From Gadus chalcogrammus (Eukaryota; Chordata; Actinopteri; Gadiformes; Gadidae), in the NCBI RefSeq assembly GCF_026213295.1, contig NC_079423.1, forward strand, positions 20,036,288 through 20,100,287: a stretch of DNA of 64,000 nt. The letters run 5' to 3'. The notes below the pieces were generated by a model. It saw only the letters and a list, made by a program, of their open reading frames with translations. It had not been told where the DNA came from and did not search any database. Numbering within the stretch: the first letter of the stretch is position 1; every line of letters starts with the position of its first letter. Shown piece after piece: positions 10,293-21,054 of the stretch. The position numbers and the translations under genes were made by a program.

Positions 10293-11818
10293 TCATTTTC
10301 CATTTGGTAACTCTTCATTGGAGTAAGGGGCCCATTCTGAGAAGGAAATGCGAGTAGTCAAGGGGATGTTGGTGGAGAGGTCTGGTGTGATGCTATTCAT
10401 CATATTTGTAGCAGTTTTAAAGCAGGTTGAAATTAATGCTTTAATACATGCGATTATTATTAACAAAATGATTACTGCAACGGCGGCGTATAATGCATAT
10501 TGTAAAATAGTGTATCCAAATGACCCTAATGACAGTGCTAAAGGGTCCCAAGAGTCATTATTATTGTTACGACTATGTATTTCAGCGATGGTTGTTTTCA
10601 TGTCATTTAGCATTTGTGTGAGGTTAGCTGAAACATCTGTGATGTCGGTGCAACATTCAGGACCAACTACTTTACATGTTCCTCCAACAGCAGCTAACAA
10701 ATAATCCAATGCAGCACGGTTTTGCAGCACCATGAGTCTTGTAGATGACAGTTGTGTGTTTATTAAAGTTATAGAGTTAGTGGTGAGATTAGCTAGGCAT
10801 TCCACAGATACAGATAAATCGCAGACTTGGTCTTGGGCTGCCATGACTCCATAGTTGGGGATTAATGCTCCTAGGATGCGGGACCATGATGTTTGTGTGT
10901 GTGTGTGAGTCAGATCGTTTTTCCCTTCTAATGACAAGTTTTCCAAGAGGGGCTGGGCGTATGGCTGGGACTACAGAGGCTAGAGCGCATTTCCCGGTCC
11001 ATTTTGGAGGCAGAAAATCGTATGCTGAGTTGTTGCAAACCCAATACAGTCCCTGAGGTGCAGGCAGTGTACAGTTTTGTGTTAATAGGAACACCAGGGC
11101 AATTTGGGAAAGTCTTGGGGATCCTCTTATTTCTAATGCGTTGTGTTTGCGTTGAATGGGTATGGTATAATTAAACATGTTATACAACTGAGCAGTAGGG
11201 TTGGTCCATATCTCCCATTGAAGTGTATCTGGTATTATTGTTTTCTTTTTCTGTTGTTTGGACACACCATGGGAAGGGGCCCATTATTGCATCTATTTTT
11301 ACATATAGGGGTTTCTTGCAGTTTGTGCACTGGATCAGGGAGCCGGGCTTTGAAATGACCGTTTCACATGGGTATGTTCTTAGGGGATACTGTGTGATGT
11401 TAGGGCATTCTGTTTTCATCCAACTCCAATCGTTTGTCCGAGTGTTCAATGGAATCAAACCTGATTTGTAGTAGGAGTAGAAAGCGGCTGCCATAGCACA
11501 TGGGGATAGCGCTACGGCCATCAAGGGTAATCCTGAGGATACAGAGTGGGGTCTGATTCCACAGACCTTGGTGGTGTTGAAGTGGGTTTGAGCTGCAGCA
11601 AGTAGGCTTGCAAACTGGTTGTGTGATGATGTGGGGAGTGGGTCGTTGTTACTGGTGGTTGTGTTGCATTGGTCTGCTGGGCTCATCAGGAGTATTATGC
11701 AGATCAGGGTAGGGGTGGTCCATCCGAGGCGTTGGTGCTTTCCTCTTCCGGAGGTGTGGTCCATCCGAGGCGTTGGTGCTTTCCTCTTCCGGAGTTGCTG
11801 GGCGGCATCGGCTTGCAT
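10293..11818 (-). pseudogene. Retroviral env, broken
   Basis: Three overlapping minus-strand frames together cover an envelope gene: a surface-subunit part (11818-11180) with a hydrophobic signal-like stretch near its start and many Asn-X-Thr sites; a second part (11265-10789) containing a basic RREKRS cleavage-type site at about 10925; and a transmembrane subunit (10946-10293) with a CX6CC cysteine motif, an ectodomain helix and one membrane-spanning segment followed by a short tail. At least two frameshifts separate them, one at a GT microsatellite (about 10890-10906) where the fusion peptide should be. Its start overlaps the end of pol, as in gammaretroviruses. It is non-functional. Confidence 0.85.
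11710..11797. repeat. Short tandem duplication at the pol/env overlap
   Basis: A unit of about 40 bp containing GTCCATCCGAGGCGTTGG occurs twice in a row. It duplicates a few residues in both overlapping frames. Confidence 0.75.
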
Positions 11819-13757
11819 GGATCCATTCTGGTTTTCCTTGGAGTTTGACTGCAGTCCTCGTGGTCAGTAACACCTGGATTGGTCCTTGCCATCTGGGGAG
11901 GAGAACATTCGGGTTAAGTGACTTTAACATGATCATATCACCAGGATGAAAGCCATGGGTAGGGCTGTCAGATGGTATTGGGAGGCTTATACTGACTTTC
12001 AAATGATGTGGTCTTATCACTTTAGCTAGAGCTATGGTGTAGTCAGTGATAGCTTAATCCGTCCATACTAGAGCTGCTCTGCTAGTTGTTGGAGGTGGGC
12101 TAACTCCTGTGGACATAACTCTGCCCATGAGTACCTCATGGGGTGACAGTCCTGTTGTTCTGCATGGGGTACTTCTTATGGTATATAATACCAAGGGAAG
12201 CGCATCTGGCCAAGCCAGGCCAGTGTCATCAACAGTTTTTCCTAACTTGGATTTAATGGTGCCATTCATCCTTTCTACTTGTCCTGATGATTGAGGATGG
12301 TAAGGAACATGTAGCTGCCAATTTATTCCTAGTGTTTGACACATCTTTTTTACACTTTGGCCAGTGAAATGAGTTCCCCTGTCACTATTTATGCTTTGGG
12401 GTAGGTCAAATCAGGGAATCACATCTCTCATTAGACATTTTACAACAGTAGACGTATCATCTTTTCTTGTGGGGAATACTTCTACCCACTTTGAAAACAT
12501 GTCTACGCATACCAACATATACTTGTTGCCTTGTTTTGGAGGCATGTGAACAAAATCTATTTGCATATTTACAAAAGGGCCTGATGGAGGAGGTAGGTGA
12601 TCATGTTTTGCCAGTTTAATGTTACCTCTTGCATGTTGAGCACATATTAAGCATCGATTGCAATATTGCTCAGTTGCAGTGGTATGTCCTGGTGCAAACC
12701 TTTGAGATTGAATGACATGGTTAATCCCCCCTTTCCCTACATGCGAAGGGGTGTGTGCCAGCCGGCACAGAGAGTGGAGAAGGGATCGAGGGGCCACTAT
12801 CCTACCATCAGGGTGGAGCCACAAGCCTGACTCAGAGGGTGTACAACCATTCTTGGACCAGACTGCCTTTTCACAACCATCAGCACTATTTTGTAGTATA
12901 GTGACATCATTAAGTGAGGGGACTGGTAACAAGTTGGATTGCACGGTTTTGGGACCTTGTAGGACCATCATGGAGGGGTTCAATGCAGCTTGTTTAGCAG
13001 CGAAATCTGCTAATGCATTACCTTGGGAAACTGAATCAGATCCGCCTGTGTGCGCTTCACATTTTACAACAGACAATTCGGATGGGAACATTATAGATTC
13101 TAGTAAATGTTTTACCATAGCACAGTGTTGGATAGGTTTACCAGAGGTGGTAATGAATCCTCTATGTTTCCACAGCATACCAAAATCATGGACTACGCCG
13201 AAAGCATATCTAGAGTCGGTGTAAATAGTAGCAGATTTTCCTTTAGCCAAAACACAAGCTCTAGTTAATGCATACAGCTCAGCCAATTGAGCTGACGTAC
13301 CCGGAGGGAGTGATGCTGATTCTACAATGTCAAAATCAGTTACAACAGCATATCCTGATCTATAATCAGTGTCTGTCAGTCTGGAGGAAGAGCCATCAGT
13401 ATACAAGATTAGATCGCAATTATCTAATGGCGTTTGTTTCAAATCTGGTCGTGGTGAGGTGTATTGTTCTACAGTTTCAACACAAGGATGTTCATATGCG
13501 TCGTTTTCATAATAGTCAAACATTAGTGTTGCTGGGTTTACAGGGGGGGAGCGTTTCAAATGTAGATTTGGTTTGCTTAATAGTATCACTTCATAACCTG
13601 CTCTTCGTGCATTAGTGAAATGTTGTGTTGCTGCGGAATTAAGTAATAATTGAACTGCATGTGGAACATATATTGTGCAATCATGATCTAAAACAATTGG
13701 TGAAGACTTTTCAACCATAACCGCAGCAGCCGCTACAGACCGGAGACAACCTGGCAT
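11727..13757 (-). pseudogene. Retroviral pol: RNase H and integrase, broken
   Basis: The 13757-12411 segment holds RNase H (YTDGSS, LAELYAL, YTDSRYAF, NALADFAAK carrying the acidic residues) and then integrase, with its His/Cys zinc-binding region and the first catalytic Asp in QIDFVHMP. An in-frame TGA near 12408 interrupts it. The 12344-12054 part carries the rest of the catalytic core, with Asp in NSDRGTHF and Glu in SSGQVERMN. After an in-frame TAA near 12054 the same frame continues into a C-terminal domain of MLV type (PRWQGP motif). The RT thumb/connection just upstream is lost in a deletion at about 13757-13796. Confidence 0.9.
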
Positions 13758-13795
13758 GCCGAGAGCAACTGGTGGTAAAGAGGTGGAGTAGTATG

Positions 13796-14406
13796 CTACT
13801 GGGCGTTTACCTGAGCAGTGTTGCTGGGACAGAATACCATTATCATTTGTTTCTTAGTCTGTGGGCGTGCAGTTGAGAGCAGAGTCGTTATTCTACCTGG
13901 AGAAAGTTGGCGAGTGCCGTTATGAAGTACATGACCTAAATACTGTACACGTTCTTGACAGTACTGCATTTTGGAGAGGCTTGCACGGTGTCCTTTGTTT
14001 GCTAGATGTGTGAGTAAAAAAAGAGTGTCCTTAATGCAAACATCTTTGGAAGGGGAAGCTAGAAGTAGATCATCTGCGTATTGGATGAGGGTGCTGTTAC
14101 CAAGCAAATGCAAGTCAGCTAGATCACGATTTACTGCTGCAGCATAAATAGTAGGGCTCTCAGTGTATCCTTGTGGCATTCTGGTCCATGTGTATTGTTT
14201 CCTTTTGTATGTAAATGCAAACAAATACTGGCTGTCTGGATGGACTGGAATAGAGAAAAACGCTGAGCACAGATCAATTACTGTGTAATGTGTGGAATCT
14301 GAAGGGATTGATGACAGTATTGTATGTGTGTCTGGTACTATGGGTGTGATAGGAACAACGCAATTTTTAACTGCTCTCAAATCTTGTAAAAATCTCCATT
14401 CAACTG
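13796..14406 (-). pseudogene. Retroviral RT, second part (palm)
   Basis: The minus-strand frame holds RT palm motifs, including MPQGYTESP and the catalytic QYADDLLLAS box, then KKQM at the start of the connection, after which a deletion shifts the frame. Its upstream edge at 14406 is the Harbinger insertion site, and RT resumes on the other side at 19812. Confidence 0.88.
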
Positions 14407-14789
14407 GGCCCCGTTTCCCGAAAGCATCTTTAGCCTAAGTGGATCGCAGAGTGGGTCGTACGAGCATGGTACAGTTTTCACACCGTTTCCCTAAAGCATC
14501 TTTGGTAACGAACGTCTTAAACGCTCGTAGAGTGCTCCAGGGTACTCGTAGGACGCTAAGAGCCTCGTTAGCCTATATAGCCTCAGTGGCGTAACCAGCG
14601 GACATTCCTAGTATTGGATGCGTTTTATTATAACCCATTGGTAATGGTGTATCACGTGCGTCTGAGCCTAATGTGGGCCATTATGTTCTTAGTTTGAGAG
14701 ACAGTCCAGGAAATGTTTGAGCAGGCAGGGCACTTAAAATGTGTGAGAGAAAGTGGGGGGGATTTGTGCAGACTGACATTGGTTGCCAT

Positions 14790-17700
14790 GGCGGCGGCGC
14801 GACTGGTTCGCTGCGACCCCCCGAGAGCAAAAATACGGTGTTATTTATGTTATTTATGTGTATTTAAATCGAAATCTATGTCTTAAACTATGTTAAACGT
14901 ATAAACTATAAACTATTACTATTATAACTATTTATACGTTTAACTATGTGTCTTAAAACTATAAATCGTACTCTACTACTGGAACTCAAACGCAGTCCGG
15001 CAGTTGTACCATCGGGGGAACTTCTCAACGAACTACAGGCTCTTGGCTTGCTATGTAAACCCCCCAGCTCCAGCCCTGGCAAGGGCTGGCTGAGGAGGCG
15101 CCGAAAGCGATGTGAGAGACGCTGTAAGAGGGGAAAGAGAGCCGGCGTCCGTGCTAGACTAAGAGCCAACTCTAGCCGGCCGGCTCTCCCGTCTATCCTG
15201 CTCTCCAACGTCCGCTCCCTGGAGAATAAACTGGACTACATCCGACTACAGCGGACTACTCAACGGGGGACTAGGGACTGCTGTGTCTGTGTTTTTACAG
15301 AGACATGGCTCAACGATCGAGTCCCGGATGCGGCCATTCAGCTAGACGGACTTACCTCGCATTGAGCCGACAGGGACTCATCACTGTGCGGCAAGACCCG
15401 AGGTGGCGGACTGTGTGTTTACATCAACACTGACTGGTGCAACAACTCTGCCCTAGTCTCAAAGTACTGTTCATCGCTGGTGGAATACGTGGTTGTGGGA
15501 TGTAGACCCTTTTATTTGCCACGAGAGTTCTCCTCCCTGCATGTGGTAGCTGTTTACATTCCCCCCAGTGCAAATGCTAAGGATGCACTGGCCGCACTTT
15601 ACGGAGCCATTAGCGATCTCCAAAACACTCACTCAGAAGGACTGCTCATTGTCGCTGGAGATTTCAACCATGCAAATCTCAAAACCGTGCTTCCTAAATT
15701 TCATCAACATGTGGATTTTGCGACGAGAGGGGGGAGCATGCTGGACCTTGTTTACATCAACGTAATTGGTGCGTACCGGGCTGAGCCCCGCCCCCATCTC
15801 GGATACTCGGATCACATCTCCGTCAAGCTGATCCCAGCATACAGACCGCTCGTCAGACGCTCCAGACCAGCCAAGAAACAGGTGAAAACCTGGCCAGCAG
15901 GAGCCATCTCTGCCCTCCAGGACTGTTTTGAGTGCACCGACTGGCATATGTTTAGGGAAGCAGCAACCACTGACGGCTTCATTGACCTGGAGGAGTACAC
16001 AACATCAGTGACTGGTTACATCAGTAAGTGCACTGATGACGTCACTATCACCAAGTCCATCACCACACGCTCCAACCAGAAGCCATGGATGACTGCAGAG
16101 GTACGTGCACTGCTGAGAGCCCGAGACATAGCCTTCAGAGCAGGTGATAAGGAGGCTCTGAGCATAGCGAGGGCAATACTGGCCCGGGCTATCAGGGACG
16201 CTAAGCGTGCACATGCTCAGAAAATCCACGGCCACTTCAGAGACAGTGGAGACACACGGCAGCTATGGCAGGGCATCCAAGCCATCACCAACTACAGGAC
16301 ATCTACACCAGCCTGTGACAGCGATGCCTCATTGCCTGATGCGCTGAACGTGTTCTACGCCCGGTTTGAAGCAAAAAATGATGTGGTGGCGGAGAAGAAC
16401 ATTCCCTCTCCCGACGAACAAGTGCTACGTCTGACCACGGCTGAGGTGAAAAAGTCACTGCGCAGAGTGAATCCGCGTAAGGCTGCTGGCCCAGACAACA
16501 TTCCCGGGAGTGTGCTCAAAGGATGTGCAGACCAGCTGGCAGATGTTCTCACGGACATCTTCAACATCTCCCTGAGCAGTGCCAACGTCCCATCGTGCTT
16601 CAAAACGACCACCATTGTCCCTGTGCCAAAAAAGTCACCTGTGTCCTGCCTCAACGACTACCGCCCCATAGCACTCACTTCTACCATCATGAAGTGCTTT
16701 GAGAGGCTGATCCTGAGGCACATAAAGAGCCTCCTGCCTCCCACCCTAGACCCCCTGCAGTTTGCGTATCGAGCAAACCGCTCTACCGATGACGCCATCT
16801 CAACCACCCTCCACCTAGCACTCACCCACCTGGAAAAAAAGGACACATATGTTAGAATGCTGTTCATAGACTTCAGTTCAGCATTCAACACAATCGTCCC
16901 CCAGCACCTGATCACGAAGCTGGACTTGCTGGGCCTGAACATCTCCCTCTGCAACTGGATCTTGGACTTTCTGACGGGGAGACCCCAGACAGTCCGGATC
17001 GGGAAAAACACCTCCAACACCACCACTCTGAGCACAGGGGCCCCTCAAGGCTGTGTGCTCAGTCCACTGCTGTTCACACTACTGACGCACGACTGCACGG
17101 CGCTACACGGCTCGAATCACATCATCAAGTTCGCCGACGATACGACCGTGGTGGGTCTAATAGAAAAGAACGACGAGTCAGCTTACAGAGAGGAGGTGAA
17201 ACAACTGCTAACCTGGTGCAAAGTCAACAACCTGTCCCTGAACGTAGACAAAACCAAAGAGATTGTTGTTGACTTCAGGAGAGCACAGAGGGACCACGAG
17301 CCGCTGGACGTTGATGGCTCCCCGGTGGAGATCGTGAAGAACACCAAATTCCTTGGTGTCCACCTGGCCGAGAGCTTAACCTGGTCCCTCAACACCGGCT
17401 CCACGGTTAAGAAAGCCCAGCAGCGCCTGAGAAGGCTGAAGAAAGCCCACCTCCCACCCCCCATTCTCACCACTTTTTACAGAGGGACCATAGAGAGCAT
17501 CCTGGGTAGCTGCATCACTGCCTGGTTCGGAAACTGCACCAAACTTGACCGCAAGAACCTGCAGCGAGTAGTGAGGACAGCTGAGAAGATCATCGGCGTC
17601 TCTCTCCCCTCCATCTCAGACATTTACACCACTCGCTGCATCCGCAAGGCAACCAGCATTGTGGATGACCCCTCCCACCCCTCACACAAATTCTTCTCCC

Positions 17701-18098
17701 CCCTTCCGTCTGGCAGAAGGTACCGGAGCATCCGGTCCGCCACAACCAGACTACAGTACAGCTTCTTCCCCCAGGCCATCCGACTCCTCAACTCTAAGGG
17801 ACAGATCTGATCATCTCTGTTACCCGTGGTTTATGCACTATTGCTTTATATTCATATTTATATTCCCGCACTACTCAGACAGTCATATTTATATTTATAT
17901 TCCCGCACTACAAATTCCACACAGTCACTTTACTGGTTTGCAGTTATATGTAGCATGTTGTTGTTGTTGTTGATTTTTTGTTATTATTGTCGCTCTATGT
18001 TGCACCTTATGTTCTTGGGAAACGCTATTTCATTTCACTGTATACTGTGTATATGGCTGAAATGACAATAAATTATCTTGAATCTTGAATCTTGAATA
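14790..18098 (+). mobile_element. L2/Maui-type LINE, nearly full length
   Basis: One long coding region is followed by a 3' untranslated region that ends in repeated TTGAATC at about 18079-18097, the typical L2-type tail. The 5' edge is estimated where the sequence changes from Harbinger-type to GC-rich. It lies within the Harbinger element 14407-19811. Confidence 0.85.
14946..17810 (+). pseudogene. LINE ORF2: endonuclease and reverse transcriptase, one nonsense codon
   Basis: The frame from 14946 runs to 17810 with a single in-frame TGA at 15363-15365, probably a CGA-to-TGA change. The N-terminal part carries an apurinic-endonuclease-like domain ([16 protein letters not shown], then [10 protein letters not shown] and a SDHISV motif near its end). 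The RT follows with [43 protein letters not shown] and the catalytic FADDTT box at about 17130. The C-terminal end has the Maui/L2-type [19 protein letters not shown] segment. The protein nicks target DNA and reverse-transcribes its own RNA. Apart from the single stop it reads through, so the insertion looks fairly recent. Confidence 0.9.
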
Positions 18099-18278
18099 GG
18101 CTACTCATAAAACGTAGCCTAAAATAATGTAAAAAAATAAATAAAATAAAAAAATTATAAAATTATTAATTATAAAAAAATAAAAATAAATGCAAAGGAG
18201 CAGGCAAAAGGCTGGGATATGGTGGGGATTGGTCACGTTGACGGGAATGTTTAGTGACATGTGGGACTGTGGAGGGGG

Positions 18279-18562
18279 TTAAAAAAAAGTCTCAATCACT
18301 CTTCGACGTGCATGAAAACCAGCCGCGTAGTTATGAGGGAGGCCGTCCTCACACCGATCTTCCTCGTCGTCATCGTCCTCAATGTCCTCCGGTTCAACCA
18401 AAGCTACCCCAGCCTTAGCTGCAATGTTGTGCAACATAGCTGTCACACATATCACAGCGCATGACTTGGCCGGCGAAAACTGGAGCCCTCCGCTGGACTT
18501 GTGAAGGCATCTAAAGCGCAACTTCCACCTCCCGATCGTGCGCTCAGGATTAGGACTGATAT
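18279..18562 (-). pseudogene. C-terminal exon of Harbinger transposase
   Basis: On the minus strand an AG acceptor near 18563 is followed by NPERTIGRWKLRFRCL, which carries the third catalytic acid of Harbinger transposases, then CVTAMLHNIA, an acidic EPEDIEDDDDEED run and a FHARRRVIETFF end with a stop. It is the natural terminal exon of the element 14407-19811; the upstream exons are missing. Confidence 0.8.
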
Positions 18563-18808
18563 ATATGTCGGCCTAGGCTTAATCAATTGTGTTTTAATAT
18601 CTTTAGCATTCATATTATTGCAATCTATTCTTTTCGTAGGCTACTCTGCGGTTGGCCTTGATGGGGAGATATTTTAACCCTTTTTAACCCCATTTTCCTC
18701 CGACATTCCTGCGTCTCCCCCTGCGTCATAGCCCGTTTCAGCACCATGTCAGTAGACAGGTACAATCCTACGATCGTCGTGAGTGCAGCGAATGCGCGTT
18801 CACGTTAA

Positions 18809-19703
18809 AGGGGTAGTTCGGAATTTTGGACATAGGGCCTGATTCCGAAGTGAGCATTGGTATTCTATATCACTGGAGACAGTTTAACACATTTCATTCA
18901 GTCCTTCTAGTTGCAGAGTTCGCTCGAGCTAGGCTAGCGCAAGTCAACGGGCAATGCTAGCCTGCTATTAAAAACAGTCTTACCCACTCCACAGTACACC
19001 CGAGGTAAATCAATTATAACGACAGACTATACATCTAAATGTCTGTTTATAGAATAAAATAGAATTGGAGGAGTTAGCGATGCATCTGCTTTTGAAGACG
19101 ATTATGAGGAATTTGTTGTATCCAACGAACCGTACATTTACGAGCCGGTGTTTTGATGTCAAAGCCAGCAGCAACAAGCCACAGTTGAGTCCTTTCTGGA
19201 TCTCGCACTGGAAATTGGTGGAAACTTTGTGGTGCCCATTTGTACCGTTTATTTCTACAGTTTCTAAAAGCACACTGAACCATCATGTTGCCTAGTTGTT
19301 CAATTGCGCTTCTGTCCCACGCTTCTCTGTTTACGTTCTTCTGTCGTGATTCGGTTACAAACCTAACCAGCGCATAGTAGAATTCCGCTTCTGCTGAGAA
19401 AGTAGTCCCTCGATGATTCATGCGATGCAAGGTTAGTTTTATATCTAACATTATTCTATCAACACAGACATTTCAATCTATAGTCTGGCGTTATAATTGA
19501 TTTACCTCGGGTGTACTGTGGAGTGGGTAAGACTGTTTTTAATAGCAGGCTAGCATTGCCCGTTGACTTGCGCTAGCCTAGCACGAGCGAACTCTGCAAC
19601 TAGAAGGACTGAATGAAATGTGTTGAAAACTGTCTCCAGTGATATAGAATACCAATGCTCACTTCGGAATCAGGCCCTATGTCCAAAATTCCGAACTACC
19701 CCT
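18809..19703 (-). mobile_element. Kolobok-like element with about 215-bp inverted repeats
   Basis: The ends read AGGGGTAGTTCGGAATTTTG and its reverse complement, flanked on both sides by TTAA (18805-18808 and 19704-19707). The inverted repeats extend about 215 bp (18809 to about 19020, and about 19490 to 19703). TTAA targets plus a THAP-domain exon fit the Kolobok superfamily. No catalytic domain remains. Confidence 0.8.
19074..19451 (-). pseudogene. THAP-domain exon of a Kolobok-like transposase
   Basis: The frame includes MMVQCAFRNCRNKR followed by FHQFPVRDPERTQLW, the C2CH zinc-finger layout of a THAP DNA-binding domain (CX4C, then Phe-Pro and Trp). THAP domains recognise element ends in Kolobok and P-type transposases. 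Only this exon is left between the inverted repeats. Confidence 0.65.
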
Positions 19704-19811
19704 TTAAGAGGAGTTTCGGGAAACGCTCCAAAGAAATTATCGATGGTTCGAAAGATCCATCGAGAGAATGATCTTACGAGCGAGGATCCATCGATATCGG
19801 GAAACGGGGCC

Positions 19812-20664
19812 CTGGTCTCCCTGGCTTCGGGAGGGGCAATATGGGTGTGTTACAAGGACTAGTAGTTTCCTTTAGAATACCTTGAGATAAAAAATAAGTT
19901 ATTACTGGCTGAATCCCATCTAATGCTTCGGGGGACAAACGATACTGTCGAATGCAAGGCAAAGTAGCATCTGACTTTAATGTAACTTTAAGAGGTGGTG
20001 AAGAGGTTACAAATCCTGCATGATTTTTATGCATGGCCCATAGTTTAGATGGTACCTGGGAAAAACTCTGGGGTGGACTGTAATCAGGAGACGGTGCTGG
20101 AGAGTGTTTTTCGAATGTACAACTCGAATACGCAAACAACAGGGTTTTCAAATCTAGTTTCCAACCGTCAGACTGTAGTGTGTGCAGTATACCTGTAGAG
20201 GTCGCTGATGAACTAATGGGTTTTGTGTTGTGTAGGGTTTTAATCATGTTTTCTAATTCTTGGGGTGTATGTGTTGGTGAAATAGCTAGTATGATGTGTG
20301 GTAGGCCTACTGTATCGTCGTGAAGGAGAGAAAATTGGTCTTTTGTGAGAGACACAACTGCAGCACAACTGGCCGGACCAATGTATAGTTGCGTGATAGG
20401 ATTAAATGCATCAGTGTGATTTAGAAACAAGCACGTCTTCTGTTGATATTCTATTGGTACGACGTTGTTAAACAATGTAGCGTTACAATGAAAGGTTTCA
20501 AAAGGCAACATTTGCGTTAGACCAACGGCGAGAGATGGGGACGTTTTAGACAAACTTTGAATGTTTTCGATATTGCAGATTTCAACACTAGGTTTTCCTA
20601 ACAATCTCCACAAGTAAGCAGTAGTTACTTCGGTATGCGTTAACAATTGGGAAGCCTGAATCAA
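19812..20664 (-). pseudogene. Retroviral RT, N-terminal part with preceding pol sequence
   Basis: The minus-strand frame ends at the Harbinger junction with PLPKPGRP, the fingers segment of RT, and includes ALDGIQPVITYFLSQGILKE, the conserved opening of gamma-type RTs. The 300-bp stretch before it is less conserved than expected for the protease-RT junction. A stop at about 20680 separates it from the protease frame. Confidence 0.8.
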
Positions 20665-20679
20665 CTTATCATCGGGTAT

Positions 20680-21051
20680 TCACATAAACAAACCATCCGG
20701 AGTGCAAAAGATTACTGCATTTAGTTTACACAACATATCTCGTCCAATTAAGTTAACAGGAGAGGAGGGAGAGATTAAAAAATTCTGTTCCAACGGGACA
20801 TGTGATACAATAGTAGGAACCGGCTTTGATATTGTTTCACTCATCGCAATGCCAGTAATACCAACCGTTCTCAATGTTTGGTTACTTTCTTGTAAAATAC
20901 CAGTTTTGTTAATAGCTGATACTGTAGCACCAGAATCAACAAGAAATTCAAAATGGTTTTGTCCTACCTGCACGGAGCATTTTGAATTTTCGGTGGGGCT
21001 GGAAGACAGTTGAAGAAGCGTTGCCTGGATCGTTGTTTCCTTCTCCAAGGG
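20680..21051 (-). pseudogene. Retroviral protease, in frame after the gag UAG
   Basis: It carries the aspartic-protease active-site motif VDSGATVSA and a later LIGRDML flap-end motif (Gly-Arg-Asp). It is in the same frame as the gag nucleocapsid and follows the single UAG at 21052-21054, the arrangement used for stop-codon readthrough in gammaretroviruses. It ends at a stop near 20680. Confidence 0.85.
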
Positions 21052-21054
21052 GTC

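Larger units (their letters stand above)
14407..19811 (-). mobile_element. PIF/Harbinger element inserted in the proviral RT
   Basis: Inverted ends start GGCCCCGTTTCCCGAAAGC at 14407 and finish as the reverse complement at 19811, with CTG duplicated at 14404-14406 and 19812-19814. Taking out the element with one CTG copy leaves the RT frame continuous across the site. It holds the last part of its own transposase (18279-18562, minus) and has been invaded by an L2-type LINE and a Kolobok-like element. A second ACCGTTTCCCTAAAGCATC phrase near 14482 is a subterminal repeat. Confidence 0.88.
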
